Assembly (NCBI RefSeq): GCF_017874215.1
Contig: NZ_JAGGLB010000002.1
Location: 434,001 to 498,000 of the forward strand
Direction: 5' to 3'
Origin: Paenibacillus eucommiae
GTDB taxonomy: Bacteria > Bacillota > Bacilli > Paenibacillales > NBRC-103111
DNA: 64,000 nucleotides
Within the stretch, counting starts at the first letter, position 1, and each line of letters begins with the position of its first letter. This document shows positions 17,994-27,279 of the stretch, one piece after another. The notes beneath the pieces were generated by a model. That model did no database searches. It was not told the DNA's origin and saw only the letters and a program-made list of their open reading frames with translations. The translations under genes were made by a program, and so were the position numbers.

Positions 17994-18629
17994 ATGAATC
18001 GAAAACAAGGTATTGAAGAACTCGAAAAAACACGAATTATCGCCATTGTCAGGGGCGTAACGGAAGAGCACATATTCGGCGTAGCTGCTGCACTGCTTGC
18101 AGGCGGAATTACGGTTATGGAGATAACACTCAATACTCCCGGAGCATTAAATATGATTAAAAAATTGAAGGCCGAGTTTGACTCCCAGATGTATATAGGA
18201 GCCGGAACCGTGCTCGATTTAGCCGATGCAAGCAAAGCTCTCGAAGCTGGCGCTTCCTTTATCGTAACACCTAACGTGGATGAGGCGGTTATTCGCTTAT
18301 CCAGAGACAAGGACATCCCGATTTTCCCCGGCGCTATGACGCCAACTGAAATAGTCAAGGCTTGGAAGGCTGGAGCTACCGCTGTGAAAATTTTTCCTAG
18401 CGCAAGCTTAGGACTCGGATATATCAAAGAGCTTATGGGTCCTTTCGATCAAATTCCGTTGGTTGCCGTTGGTGGAGTCACCGAAAGTAATATTAGTGAG
18501 TTCTTAAAGATCGGCTGTTATGGACTCGGTATCGGGGGGTCCCTCATTAATTTAAAGGAAATTAATTCAGGAAATTACCAATGGATTACTGAGAAAGCCA
18601 CCAGTTTGATCGCGGCCTCACAGAAATAA
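17994..18629 (+). CDS. eda: 2-dehydro-3-deoxy-phosphogluconate (KDPG) aldolase
   Basis: 211 residues from ATG at 17994 with TGGAGG six bases upstream. Splits KDPG to pyruvate and glyceraldehyde 3-phosphate, and can act on KHG. Motifs: Glu43 in VMEITLNTPGA, GAGTVLD, FIVTPNVDE and the Schiff-base Lys in TAVKIFPS, with GGVTESN at the phosphate site. No KDG kinase is adjacent, so it stands alone. Its neighbour is the SLH protein with a glycosidase-like domain, which could supply uronic or gluconic acids, but that link is only inferred. Confidence 0.93.
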   Translation: MNRKQGIEELEKTRIIAIVRGVTEEHIFGVAAALLAGGITVMEITLNTPGALNMIKKLKAEFDSQMYIGAGTVLDLADASKALEAGASFIVTPNVDEAVIRLSRDKDIPIFPGAMTPTEIVKAWKAGATAVKIFPSASLGLGYIKELMGPFDQIPLVAVGGVTESNISEFLKIGCYGLGIGGSLINLKEINSGNYQWITEKATSLIAASQK

Positions 18630-18721
18630 AATGAGTAAGACACCTTGCGGTCTCCTTTGAGGAGCGTATTCGAGACTTGGGTAGAAGATTATGAACATAT
18701 GATGTTAACGAAAAACAACGA

Positions 18722-18763
18722 AAAGACCGTTTAAAGCCATTTCTCAGGCTAAAAACGGTCTTT
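18722..18763. terminator. Terminator between eda and the SLH-protein gene
   Basis: Arms AAAGACCGTTT (with AAGCC) and GGCT with AAACGGTCTTT around a short loop, lying between convergent genes; serves both. Confidence 0.82.
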
Positions 18764-18797
18764 CTGCATCTTGGTTCAAAATAGGATGGTTTTTACT

Positions 18798-21700
18798 TTA
18801 CTTGCTCTTGTGTGTCAACATGTTCTGCAGTACCGTTACAGCCTCGGCTCTTGTCGCATGGTCTTGAGGCGCGAACTCGTTATCGCCTTTACCTTGCACG
18901 ATGCCTGCTTGCTTCACGTAAGCAACGCCTTCTTTCGCCCATGCTGGAATGTTCTTATCATCCGCAAAGCCTGTTGCAGCATACGATCCGCCATGCTGAC
19001 CCAACGCATTGGCAAGGATAACCGCCATCTCAGCACGTGTTATTTCTGCATCCGGACGGAAGCTGCCGTCCTCATATCCTTGGATAATGCCTGCTTGCAC
19101 CGCTTGCGCAACCGCTTGCTGTGCCCAAGCTCCAATCTTCGCTGTATCCGTGAACGTGAGTGCCGCTCCTTCTCCTTGCGGCTTGAGCGCATTCATCAGC
19201 ATCATCACGAATTCCGCACGCGTCACGGTTTTCCCAGGCTTGAACGTTCCGTCTGGGTAACCGCTAACGACTCCGCTGCTTACCGCCAACTTGATGTTCG
19301 CCTCAGCCCAGTGTCCAGAAATATCGGTAAACGTACTATCCGGTTTCGTATTTGTCAGAGGTGCTTCACCTACAATGAATACCGCAAATTTAGTGAAGTG
19401 ATTAACCTCAACGGTGATGGTGGAGCCGTTAATCTTACCGCCCGTGACTTCCACCCATTCCTTCTTCGCTTCATCATAATAGTGTACTGCTGCCCGTTGA
19501 TTGCTCTTCACTTTGTTCGGATCAAAAGTAAAGGTTAGGGTCACAGTTTTTTTGAAATTGTCCGATATGTTTTTCAAAATTTCAAAGACCGGACTGGCTA
19601 GAATGTCTTGATTCGTTAGCAATTTTTGAATGTCCGCTAATTTGTCTATCGTTATTTTCAATTCTTTGTCTGTTACATCAGCAGGAATAACGATCGTAAC
19701 CGCATCTCCCAAACTAACTTTTCCTTTTTTACCTACAGGAAGTGTTAGTTTGCCATCTATAGCGGTAACGGTGTTGTCGCTTGAGGATGTTGAACCAGCG
19801 CTACTATCACCACTACTACTGCTGCTGGATGATCCCGCGCGAGTCACTGTAATCCCATAGGTCTTCGTTGTGCCATTCTGAGCCGTCACTACAATAGTAA
19901 TGTGGTTATTGCCCACGCTCAAGTTAATGGCTCCGCTCGCTTGACCGCTTTCTGTTGGAATTCCGTTCACCGTCATCGTGGCGTTACTATGGAACAAACT
20001 CCCCGTTACAGTAAGGCTCGCAACACCATTAGCCACACTGGACGTGTAGGCCGTTGTCTCGGATGCGAATGCGGGACTTATTGCGCCGCTCGATAACGTC
20101 AGTCCGCTCAAGTCGGCGTTGCTACTTGCTTCTACGCGTTCGCGCAAAATGATGTCATCGATGAAAAAATAATCGGTGCCTGCCTCCCTCTTCGCGTAAA
20201 CCTCCGCGCTGCTGTAGTCGGACGGTACGACGAAGGAGACGGACCCTTTGCTGTAATCCTCCGCTTCAAGCTGAAACGATTGTTCGCTCACGACATTGCC
20301 CTGTTCATCCTTCAAGACGATGCCGACCTGCGCCCGGTCGTCTTGCGCCAATGCTTTCCCCCACGCGCTCAGCATGTATTCGCTTCCCTGCTTCAACCCG
20401 GTAGTCAGCTTCTGCTTCGCCGCTCCCTGCTCCTTGCCGATGACGAGCGCGTCTGCATCGGAGAACGCCGTCAAAGTCGACCCGAGAGCGTGCATAATTT
20501 CGGCGCTGCCGGAGAGATCCCAGTTGACATCGTCAAACTCGAATCCGCCGTTGTATATCCGGTTCGTTCCGGTCATTACGTCCGCGACCGCTTGTCTCGC
20601 TCCGATGACGGCGTCGAACCATTCCTGGCTCATGCTCCCGGGAATCAACCAATGTCCGCCCGGCGGTTCGGTATAGTACCAGACCATCTCCTCGGTGGAA
20701 CGGAGCGCGTTTTCGAGTGTCGTTCTCATAATTTGCGGAGTCATCGGATAGTTCTTCTGCCATGGCATATTGTAAACGCCGAAAGCCATGTTTACGCTAT
20801 CCACGAAATCTTTTCTCAATTCTTCCGGGATAAAATCGTTGCTGCGGTAAGAATCTGCCAGCTCGTATTTGCGGAACTGGAGGGCGTCTTCAAAATCCCC
20901 CTCCGATCGCGTCAAATACAATTCACCGCCGTCGACGAGCTTTGCTTTGTTTCCGGCATTTTTAACCGCCTGCAGCATGCCGATGAAATACGGTCCCATC
21001 AAGTTTACGGTTCCGACAACATTTTTCGTAAACCAGTCCGGCTTATTCCGATCCGACAAATACGGACCGTGAAGCACCAAAACGGTGGCATCGGGTATTT
21101 CACTGACGATGGCATTCATGATCTGCTTTCCGCGTTCACTAGCTTTGTCCTGATATTCTTTTAACGATTTCTCTTTATAGTAGGAGTCTTGAGGGTAGGA
21201 GGAAAACCTGCGGAAATACTCCTCATTGTCGTAAAGAATACGCGTAATTCCGACCTCTTTAGCAGCGCGGGCAAAATTTCTTACGTTTTGCTCGACAATG
21301 GACCACCCTTCGTCGTCGAATAGATCGCCCGATTTTGAGGCGGTGTTAACGCTATCGCCCATTCCTGTTGGATCGTTCGGATCGGCGGGCCGGTTCGAAA
21401 AAAATTCCAAGTAGTTTTTATCCATCCGCTTAAACAATCCTTTTAATACTTTCAGCTCGTCATAGATCGTCTCGTATGAAACCTGTTCGCGCGACATCAG
21501 CTTATACGAGAAGGTTGGGGTGATCATCATGCCGTCGAACGGCAGCGATTCGATATATTCGATGTTGTCCTTCACTTTTTCCGGAGTCGTCGTGTTGGCG
21601 TCCGGCTGCTGCATCAACATCAAATACGGCTGCGGTTTCGACTGTTCCGACAAAATCGTTCGATCGTTTCGTTTTGGCTTCGGTTCCTCGCTCTGAGCGC

Positions 21701-22658
21701 TCCATTCCGTCAGTACAAAATCGTCCACGTAAACCCACCCGGTGCCGATGTCTTTATAGACGACAATGGTCGCTTTCGAATAGCCTGCAGGTGCAGTGAA
21801 ATAAACCGTGTACTCTTTATAATCGGTGGAGTTGACCGTAACTCGGGTCCCCTGCAAGCCGATTCCCGGAACGTCCCAGAAATTGATGCCGACCACATTC
21901 AGTTCCTCAGGTCCGGTCCTTTTCGCCCGAAAGGTCATTTTGTAGCTTTGGCCCGTCACGATGTTTACCGTCTGCTCCCGACTGCTCGCATTTACTTTCA
22001 GCGCTTTGCTTCCGCTCGCCGCGTCGCTTGTAATGCTTTCAACGGTGTCCTGGAACGACAAGTCCCAGCCGGCAAGGCCGTCTTCGAAGCCGGGGTTTGC
22101 CGCTAAATTCGGCAGCTCGTGTAACGTCACATCATCCACATAAACCCAACTAGTGCCGGGAACTTTAAAAATGACAATCGTCGAATAGGAAAAACCGGCC
22201 GGAGCGGTGAAATAAATTTCATATTGCTTGTATTCGCTCGAATCGACCGATACACGAGCCCCCTGTAGGCCGAGCCCCGGAACGTCCCAAAAGTTGATGC
22301 CGACCACATTTAGCTCCTCGGGTCCGGCCCTTTTCGCCCAAAAGGTCATTTTGTAGCTTTTCCCCGAAACAACCGGCACGGTTTGCTCCTGACTGCTCGC
22401 ATTGACTTTGATCGCTTTGCTGCCGCTGTGCGCCTCATCCGTAATTTCGGCCACCGTGTCCGGAAAAGAAACGTCCCAGCCAGCGAAATCGTCTTCGAAG
22501 CCGGGATTTGCGATCAGGTTTGGAACATCCTCGTTTGCCGAATACGCAGGTTCTTTTCCTTCGGCGTTCACTTCCGCGAGCGGCAAAGAGACGAGGATTA
22601 GCTGCATGACGAGTAAAACGATGGCCCATTTCGATTTCGATCTAATTGCGCGTATCAA
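18798..22658 (-). CDS. Large S-layer-anchored multidomain secreted protein with glycosidase-like core
   Basis: 1286 residues; TTG start with GGAGG seven bases upstream. Order: signal peptide (about 1-32, ending near VNA); two tandem CBM4/9-like sandwiches, each starting NPGFED and ending in VYVDD (about 45-183 and 184-320); an acidic central domain (about 340-690) with a TIM-barrel-like pattern including FDGMMITPTFSYKL, ITRILYDNEEYFRRF and a VVGTVNLMGPYF stretch; a third CBM-like module (about 700-860, ending FIDDIIL); a cadherin-like beta-sandwich (about 870-960); a Ser-rich linker; a beta domain; and three SLH repeats (HWAEANIKLAVSSG, AWAQQAVAQAVQAG, AWAKEGVAYVKQAG). I cannot assign the central domain to a known glycoside hydrolase family. 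SLH repeats bind pyruvylated wall polymer, so the enzyme would sit on the cell surface. Divergent AraC gene next door is its likely regulator. Confidence 0.88.
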   Translation of the reverse strand: MIRAIRSKSKWAIVLLVMQLILVSLPLAEVNAEGKEPAYSANEDVPNLIANPGFEDDFAGWDVSFPDTVAEITDEAHSGSKAIKVNASSQEQTVPVVSGKSYKMTFWAKRAGPEELNVVGINFWDVPGLGLQGARVSVDSSEYKQYEIYFTAPAGFSYSTIVIFKVPGTSWVYVDDVTLHELPNLAANPGFEDGLAGWDLSFQDTVESITSDAASGSKALKVNASSREQTVNIVTGQSYKMTFRAKRTGPEELNVVGINFWDVPGIGLQGTRVTVNSTDYKEYTVYFTAPAGYSKATIVVYKDIGTGWVYVDDFVLTEWSAQSEEPKPKRNDRTILSEQSKPQPYLMLMQQPDANTTTPEKVKDNIEYIESLPFDGMMITPTFSYKLMSREQVSYETIYDELKVLKGLFKRMDKNYLEFFSNRPADPNDPTGMGDSVNTASKSGDLFDDEGWSIVEQNVRNFARAAKEVGITRILYDNEEYFRRFSSYPQDSYYKEKSLKEYQDKASERGKQIMNAIVSEIPDATVLVLHGPYLSDRNKPDWFTKNVVGTVNLMGPYFIGMLQAVKNAGNKAKLVDGGELYLTRSEGDFEDALQFRKYELADSYRSNDFIPEELRKDFVDSVNMAFGVYNMPWQKNYPMTPQIMRTTLENALRSTEEMVWYYTEPPGGHWLIPGSMSQEWFDAVIGARQAVADVMTGTNRIYNGGFEFDDVNWDLSGSAEIMHALGSTLTAFSDADALVIGKEQGAAKQKLTTGLKQGSEYMLSAWGKALAQDDRAQVGIVLKDEQGNVVSEQSFQLEAEDYSKGSVSFVVPSDYSSAEVYAKREAGTDYFFIDDIILRERVEASSNADLSGLTLSSGAISPAFASETTAYTSSVANGVASLTVTGSLFHSNATMTVNGIPTESGQASGAINLSVGNNHITIVVTAQNGTTKTYGITVTRAGSSSSSSSGDSSAGSTSSSDNTVTAIDGKLTLPVGKKGKVSLGDAVTIVIPADVTDKELKITIDKLADIQKLLTNQDILASPVFEILKNISDNFKKTVTLTFTFDPNKVKSNQRAAVHYYDEAKKEWVEVTGGKINGSTITVEVNHFTKFAVFIVGEAPLTNTKPDSTFTDISGHWAEANIKLAVSSGVVSGYPDGTFKPGKTVTRAEFVMMLMNALKPQGEGAALTFTDTAKIGAWAQQAVAQAVQAGIIQGYEDGSFRPDAEITRAEMAVILANALGQHGGSYAATGFADDKNIPAWAKEGVAYVKQAGIVQGKGDNEFAPQDHATRAEAVTVLQNMLTHKSK

Positions 22659-22970
22659 TAAAATTCCTCCTTGTCCATTTTGTGCAAATATTCTTTGACG
22701 TGTAGTCTTAAAGTCTGTACGATATAAATATTACCTTTACAAGAAAATACACCCATTTGATTTAAAGCGGAATCCACCTCCAATCGAGAAATTGTCTTTT
22801 GAAAGCGATTTCTCCATTCTGAGCTTCAGTATATCAGGTTCAAATTCGGGTTTCTTTGCATTATAAATCTCAGTTTTTGTTCATTCGTTCAGAAGGGAAA
22901 CCGCTGAAAGAGAAGAATACATATAAATACTTCGTAAACGTTGATTCGGAGCGGAAAGGAGACTTCTTCA
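22659..22970. promoter_or_regulatory. Divergent regulatory gap with a cre-like site
   Basis: 311 bases between the SLH-protein gene and the AraC gene. TGAAAGCGATTTCT at 22800-22813 differs at one position from the catabolite-responsive element consensus TGWAARCGYTWNCW. No clear palindromic AraC site is visible to me; the AT-rich part (22690-22760) probably carries the SLH-gene promoter. Confidence 0.4.
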
Positions 22971-23858
22971 TTGGTGCTGAGAATGTTGAAGTTGCGGGAG
23001 ACAGTCGTTGTCGATAAAATCGTAAGTTTCCACTACAAAGAGCTGCCTAAAGATTACGTTGAAGATGTCGGGCTGGACTACTCATTCTGGCAATTTCTCT
23101 ACGTGGACAAAGGGGAAATCGAACTGATCACGGAGCAGACGGAATTCCATATGCGGCAGGGCGGCATTTTGTTTTTGCCCCCGCATCAGCTTCGCAGAGG
23201 AAGAGTAAATCCGAAAAGCCCCCCAAATCTGCTGATTGTTTCCTTTGATTGCCGCACCTCTTCCTTGCAACGTCTGAGAAACAAGTACTTTCAGGTCGAC
23301 GACGGCAAAAGGAACTATTTGACGCAGATGGTCAATGAAGGACGGAACACCTTTGATCCTTCCCCGCTCGAGAAGCAGAAGGAATCGATCGCGCGAAGAA
23401 AAAATGCGCTGTTCGGCTGCGAGCATATGGTGAAAAACTATTTGGAAATTTTGCTTATCAGCATGATCAGAGAAAGCGAGTCACACCTTCCTTCGGGTAA
23501 GCTGACATCGACGCAAAAGGAAAAGCAGGAGAAGGAAATCGCCACCCGCGTCGTCGCGCACATTGACGCCCACGTACAGGCGAACCTCTCCTTAGACAGC
23601 ATCGTCAGCGCGTTTTCCATCAGCAGGACGCAGCTATACTACATTTTCAAGAAGGAAATCGGCTGCAGTGTTACCGAATACATCAAACGGAAACGGATCG
23701 ACAAAGCAAAGACGTACATACGCGAGGAGAAATACAATTATACGGAGATCGCCGATTTGCTCGGCTACAACAGCGTCCACTATTTTTCCAAAGATTTCAA
23801 AAAAATGACTGGCATGTCTCCTTCGGAATATGCGAAAACGATAGTCGCCCGGATTTGA
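22971..23858 (+). CDS. AraC-family transcriptional regulator, divergent to the SLH protein
   Basis: About 295 residues if the TTG at 22971 is used (AGGAG eight bases upstream); the open frame begins 30 bases earlier and the true start is uncertain. N-terminal cupin-like domain (FLYVDKGEIELI, RQGGILFLPPHQLRRG), then two HTH motifs, LSLDSIVSAFSISRTQLYYI and YTEIADLLGYNSVHYFSKDF, the latter followed by the AraC signature KKMTGMSPSEY. Paired head-to-head with the 1286-residue surface protein, which it probably activates when a polysaccharide-derived inducer is present. Confidence 0.88.
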   Translation: MVLRMLKLRETVVVDKIVSFHYKELPKDYVEDVGLDYSFWQFLYVDKGEIELITEQTEFHMRQGGILFLPPHQLRRGRVNPKSPPNLLIVSFDCRTSSLQRLRNKYFQVDDGKRNYLTQMVNEGRNTFDPSPLEKQKESIARRKNALFGCEHMVKNYLEILLISMIRESESHLPSGKLTSTQKEKQEKEIATRVVAHIDAHVQANLSLDSIVSAFSISRTQLYYIFKKEIGCSVTEYIKRKRIDKAKTYIREEKYNYTEIADLLGYNSVHYFSKDFKKMTGMSPSEYAKTIVARI

Positions 23859-23975
23859 TCGTTCTAGGAATCCATACTATAAAAATAGGAATACAACAAA
23901 AAAAGAGACCTCCGAAAGAAGATCTCATCTGTCTACTAATCCACTATTGGTTATTGCTCGCGGGTGGATCAGAAT

Positions 23976-24066
23976 GGATATAGTATACTATATCCTTTTA
24001 TAAATGGCTGGCAACGATTCACACAAAAGGGGCATTCGTTCTGTAATCTAAGGACGAACCCCTTTT
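23976..24066. terminator. Two terminator-like hairpins between convergent genes
   Basis: A perfect 20-base palindrome GGATATAGTATACTATATCC (23976-23995) followed by TTTTA is placed to end the AraC gene. Next, AAAAGGGG (24025-24032) pairs with CCCCTTTT (24059-24066), with inner CGTTC/GACG pairing, and has U-tracts on both strands, ending the SufR-like gene as well. Confidence 0.7.
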
Positions 24067-24126
24067 ATTCATCAGAAGAGGCCACTGAAAGATACGCCAC
24101 TGACGATTCTTTCTTATATTTGTACG

Positions 24127-24759
24127 TTAAACCGGCCTGCCTTGGATCACGTACACACATTTCGTGCCTCCCTTGGCGAGGCATTCCGTTCTTTCAACTT
24201 CTGCATCCAGCAAATTTTGAAATAAAGAAAGCTCACATTGGCAGGCCTGCTCGAACTGGACAGCTACCTGGGCAATTGGACAGTTATGCTCGCTTACTAT
24301 AAAGCCTTCTTCTTGCTGCACCCAATCCACCATATACCCGTTCTCATTCTGAATATTAACCAGCTCTGAGACACGTTCCTTAAGGCTATCCGCCTGCATT
24401 CTGGATTGATATTTAGCAGTTAGCTTGCTCTCTCTTCTCTTGAACAGGAACTCGATTCTTTGCTGACCTTCTTCCTCCAGCAGCTCTCCGAGCAAATCCA
24501 AGGTTAAAAGCTCGTAATTTTTGGGAAACAAGCTGTCAGCACGATCCGTAAGAAAATAAAGATTAGCGGGTCTTCCCATCGGTTGATGGACTAATCTCGT
24601 ATTTAATAAACCTTCTTGTTCCATAGTATTTAAATGTCTTCTGACCGCCATCTTGGTAACACCAAGCTGCTCGGACATATTGGCAACACTTAATTGACCT
24701 TGCGTCTTAAGCATAGAAAGGATCACTTTACGCGTGGATGTCTCTAAGTCATGGTTCAT
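24127..24759 (-). CDS. SufR-like winged-helix regulator with probable Fe-S cysteines
   Basis: 210 residues. N-terminal DeoR/ArsR-type winged helix (LSVANMSEQLGVTKMAVRRH) with the GRPANLYFLT wing. The C-terminal part has the cysteine pattern of SufR-type sensors: HNCPIAQVAVQFEQACQCEL, then RTECLAKGGTKCVYVI, which in SufR binds a 4Fe-4S cluster. No suf or isc genes are in the window, so the target is unknown. AGGTGAG precedes the ATG. Confidence 0.82.
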   Translation of the reverse strand: MNHDLETSTRKVILSMLKTQGQLSVANMSEQLGVTKMAVRRHLNTMEQEGLLNTRLVHQPMGRPANLYFLTDRADSLFPKNYELLTLDLLGELLEEEGQQRIEFLFKRRESKLTAKYQSRMQADSLKERVSELVNIQNENGYMVDWVQQEEGFIVSEHNCPIAQVAVQFEQACQCELSLFQNLLDAEVERTECLAKGGTKCVYVIQGRPV

Positions 24760-24848
24760 AAGCTCACCTACTTCCAGCCTTTGCTTAGCACCATTTTACC
24801 GCACTCGCTAGTATAAGTAAATTAATTGTTAACACAAAAATTAACCAT

Positions 24849-25280
24849 TTATGAAAGCTCTTTATCCATAAAAACACGTATCTGCGCGGTAAACTTCGGC
24901 AAAGCCTCCGGCATTTGGCTTATGATCGGATGAAGCTGACTGCGATCCCAACTCATGAAATCCTGGACAAGCTGTTTTCTCAGCTTCACAAGATCAAGCA
25001 GGAGCGCAGCCAGCCTATGATCAAATGCATCTTCTCCCTGCACAATTTCAATAATATCCTCATAACTGCTGGCATCCCTCAGTATAAAGGCATCAATCAG
25101 CAAGCTGCATACATCTGTTACCGTTTCGATAGCAAGGTGAAGCACTCTCTCCTGAGCTAGCTGTGTGAGAAGTGTAGAATTACCGTCTTGCTCATCTTTG
25201 ATAATACGCTCGCATGCTTCCACGATGACGGCAAGAAACGAAAGTCTCTGATCGATTTGCTCATGATCAACGAAATACAT
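24849..25280 (-). CDS. YutE-like DUF86/HepT-fold protein
   Basis: 143 residues from ATG at 25280 (MYFVDHEQI), with GGAG nine bases upstream; MYFVD is the usual start of Bacillus YutE. Helical HepT/DUF86 pattern with RDASSYEDIIEIVQ and a central LHLAIETVTDVCSLLIDA segment. HepT proteins pair with MNT nucleotidyltransferases as toxin-antitoxin systems, but no MNT gene is present and YutE proteins are usually treated as stand-alone of unknown function. Last gene of a three-gene operon, 5 bases after a 35-residue membrane peptide gene. Confidence 0.82.
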   Translation of the reverse strand: MYFVDHEQIDQRLSFLAVIVEACERIIKDEQDGNSTLLTQLAQERVLHLAIETVTDVCSLLIDAFILRDASSYEDIIEIVQGEDAFDHRLAALLLDLVKLRKQLVQDFMSWDRSQLHPIISQMPEALPKFTAQIRVFMDKELS

Positions 25281-25285
25281 AGCCG

Positions 25286-25393
25286 CTATCTCCGCCCCTT
25301 TTTCTTCCATTTACTCCAACCGAGCATCCCGATAAAGGTCAGGATAACTAGAAATATGAGGAGAACTGCTTGCATCAAATATTCAAATTTCAT
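25286..25393 (-). CDS. Single-helix membrane peptide (35 aa) in the TPR-YutE operon
   Basis: ATG at 25393 with AAAGGATG upstream; stop TAG at 25286. Sequence starts MKFEYLMQAVLLIFLVILTF and ends in basic KKKGRR, so one membrane helix with a positively charged cytosolic tail. It fits exactly between the TPR gene (17 bases upstream) and yutE (5 bases downstream), the spacing expected of a translated cistron. It is too short for most gene finders. Function unknown. Confidence 0.65.
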   Translation of the reverse strand: MKFEYLMQAVLLIFLVILTFIGMLGWSKWKKKGRR

Positions 25394-25410
25394 CATGCAT
25401 CATCCTTTAA

Positions 25411-26079
25411 TTATAATGACTTCAATCTGGCGAGTATCGCCCATCGACGCTGCTTTCTCCGGCTATAACGCGGCAGACCTCTATAGATATCCAAGCTGCT
25501 TCGAAAAGCCTGTTTAGCGTCTTGAGCGCGTCCCAGCTGCTGATAAAGCTGTCCAAGCCGGTAATAGGCCTCGCAAGACGAAGAATGAATTTCTTGAAAT
25601 TGCTCCATATAGGAGACTGCCTTCTGTGGATTGCTCGTGGCCATAGCCTCTCCCATCCGCAAATACGGATCTCCATACCTGACTTTAGGATTTAACTCCA
25701 ATGCCTTCAACATGAGTCTTTCTCCTTCAGCAATATCGCCCTGTCTTAAATGGCATAGCCCTAGCTCATAATGAACATCAGCCGAATTTTCCATTGTGAT
25801 CATGACTTGCTCAAGAAGACCCGTTGCTTCGCTGTATTTCTTTCTTTCAATGAGTACTCTGGCAAGCTCCAGCTTAGCTGAAGTGTTATGCGGATTCGCA
25901 CGGTGTTCCTGCCTCCATTTTGCAGTACGACGGCTAAGCTGGAAGGGTCTGAAAATATTAGGTGTGATCCCTACAAACCTTCGATCAAGCAGGTAGAATA
26001 TAATCACAAGGATGAGAATCGCAAGAAAAGGACTGCCCGTAAGAAACCACAGTAAAGGAAACAACAAAAATTTACCCAA
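25411..26079 (-). CDS. Membrane-anchored TPR protein
   Basis: 222 residues; TTG start with GGAGG nine bases upstream. One N-terminal hydrophobic stretch (about 5-32), then tetratricopeptide-like repeats: NTSAKLELARVLIERKKYSE, SADVHYELGLCHLRQGDIAE, YLRMGEAMATSNPQKAVSYM and EAYYRLGQLYQQLGRAQDAK. Probably a cytosol-facing scaffold. First gene of the operon with the 35-residue peptide and yutE. Confidence 0.85.
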   Translation of the reverse strand: MGKFLLFPLLWFLTGSPFLAILILVIIFYLLDRRFVGITPNIFRPFQLSRRTAKWRQEHRANPHNTSAKLELARVLIERKKYSEATGLLEQVMITMENSADVHYELGLCHLRQGDIAEGERLMLKALELNPKVRYGDPYLRMGEAMATSNPQKAVSYMEQFQEIHSSSCEAYYRLGQLYQQLGRAQDAKQAFRSSLDIYRGLPRYSRRKQRRWAILARLKSL

Positions 26080-26259
26080 AGAATCCTACCTCCCTTCAGG
26101 ACTTGCTTACGTATTACCTTAACTATATTACCATATTCCAGTCGACTAAGCATTTTTCAATTATTGCTCGCACCAGTATTCGATTGGTCATTTTCTTTGT
26201 CCAATGTTATACTTTTGTGAAAGCTCAAAAAAGGTTGATGTAGGCTAAAGGAGATGCGG

Positions 26260-26538
26260 ATGATGAACGAACAGCAGAAAACAAATTGGAGAAAGAAAAG
26301 AGAACTGGGAAGATCCAAATATTTATTATTCTACGGGGTCCTGCCATGGAGTCTCTTACTTACCCTTTTCTTCGGAACCATCGAATTCATTACACAAGGT
26401 GAAATCCGCATCATTTGGATTCCCATTCGCTTGATTATATTTGCCATTGTCGGCTTTTTCTTAGCCAATTCGAGCTGGTACTCGAAAGAAAAAAATTTCG
26501 GGGCGGCTAATCCCCAGGCAGCCAGAGAACAAAAATAA
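26260..26538 (+). CDS. Small membrane protein of unknown function (two helices)
   Basis: 92-93 residues; AAAGGAG favours ATG at 26260 or 26263 over 26254. A basic N-terminus (QQKTNWRKKRELGRSKYLL) precedes hydrophobic helices near residues 24-42 and 54-70. I do not recognise a family, but the strong initiation site, coding-like sequence and terminator support it. Divergent from the TPR operon. Confidence 0.72.
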   Translation: MMNEQQKTNWRKKRELGRSKYLLFYGVLPWSLLLTLFFGTIEFITQGEIRIIWIPIRLIIFAIVGFFLANSSWYSKEKNFGAANPQAAREQK

Positions 26539-26562
26539 AAGTAATAACAAGTTTCCCCAGAT

Positions 26563-26590
26563 CGGTCGATATGACCGTTCTTTTTTTTTT
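26563..26590 (+). terminator. Terminator of the small membrane protein gene
   Basis: Stem CGGTC-gatat-GACCG followed by TTC and ten T on the plus strand. Confidence 0.85.
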
Positions 26591-26754
26591 GCACTTACTG
26601 AAACGTTAAATTTGTTGATGGAAATCTGGAATAAATACTTGAAGATTGTCTGTAAGGACCATCCATGTCTCCATGTATTTAGCCTCTCCCGATATATATG
26701 CGTCATAACCACTGTATTATCCATGGATAAGCTTTATCGCATTTAGATGCTTTT

Positions 26755-27273
26755 TTAACGGTAGCTGTAGCTGTATCGGTTACGTTTTCTTTTGCGGTAC
26801 TCCGAATAAAATAGCCAAATGAGCACAAGTAAAACACCAATGGAATCCACACCCACATCAATGGCATGCCCTGTCCTTCCTTCCACAAAGGATTGGTGCC
26901 ATTCATCTGAAGCGGCATAAAGTACAGAGATCAGGGAAGATAACAGAATCGCTGTCGAGCTCTTTATGGGTCTGGCCAGGAAGGCGTAGCCCAAGAGCAG
27001 GGACAAGATCGCATAACCGACGACATGTCCTCCTTTGCGGATGAAAAATTCCAGCATCCCATAAGGATCCCTCCAACTAACTAACCCGCCATCATAGGTA
27101 AATTCCAAGGGGGACAACCAACTGGACAAGTCAGGATCTGATATCCAATCTGCAAAAAATGGAAGCAGGCTTTGCTCCTGATAGGACTCGGCAGATTTAT
27201 AGAAAATAACCGCCATCCATAGGATAGCGGCGCCGAGCAGTAAATAAAATCGACGGGATGAATAACGGGTCAT
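26755..27273 (-). CDS. VanZ-family membrane protein
   Basis: 172 residues, four predicted membrane helices. VanZ pattern: IRKGGHVVGYAILSLLLG, then AASDEWHQSFVEGRTG and AIDVGVDSIGVLL, which hold the conserved His, Glu and Asp residues of the family. VanZ in the enterococcal cluster gives low teicoplanin resistance, but stand-alone relatives in Bacillota are common and mostly uncharacterised; no van genes are nearby. Six bases after the preceding membrane-protein gene. Confidence 0.87.
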   Translation of the reverse strand: MTRYSSRRFYLLLGAAILWMAVIFYKSAESYQEQSLLPFFADWISDPDLSSWLSPLEFTYDGGLVSWRDPYGMLEFFIRKGGHVVGYAILSLLLGYAFLARPIKSSTAILLSSLISVLYAASDEWHQSFVEGRTGHAIDVGVDSIGVLLVLIWLFYSEYRKRKRNRYSYSYR

Positions 27274-27279
27274 GATTCG

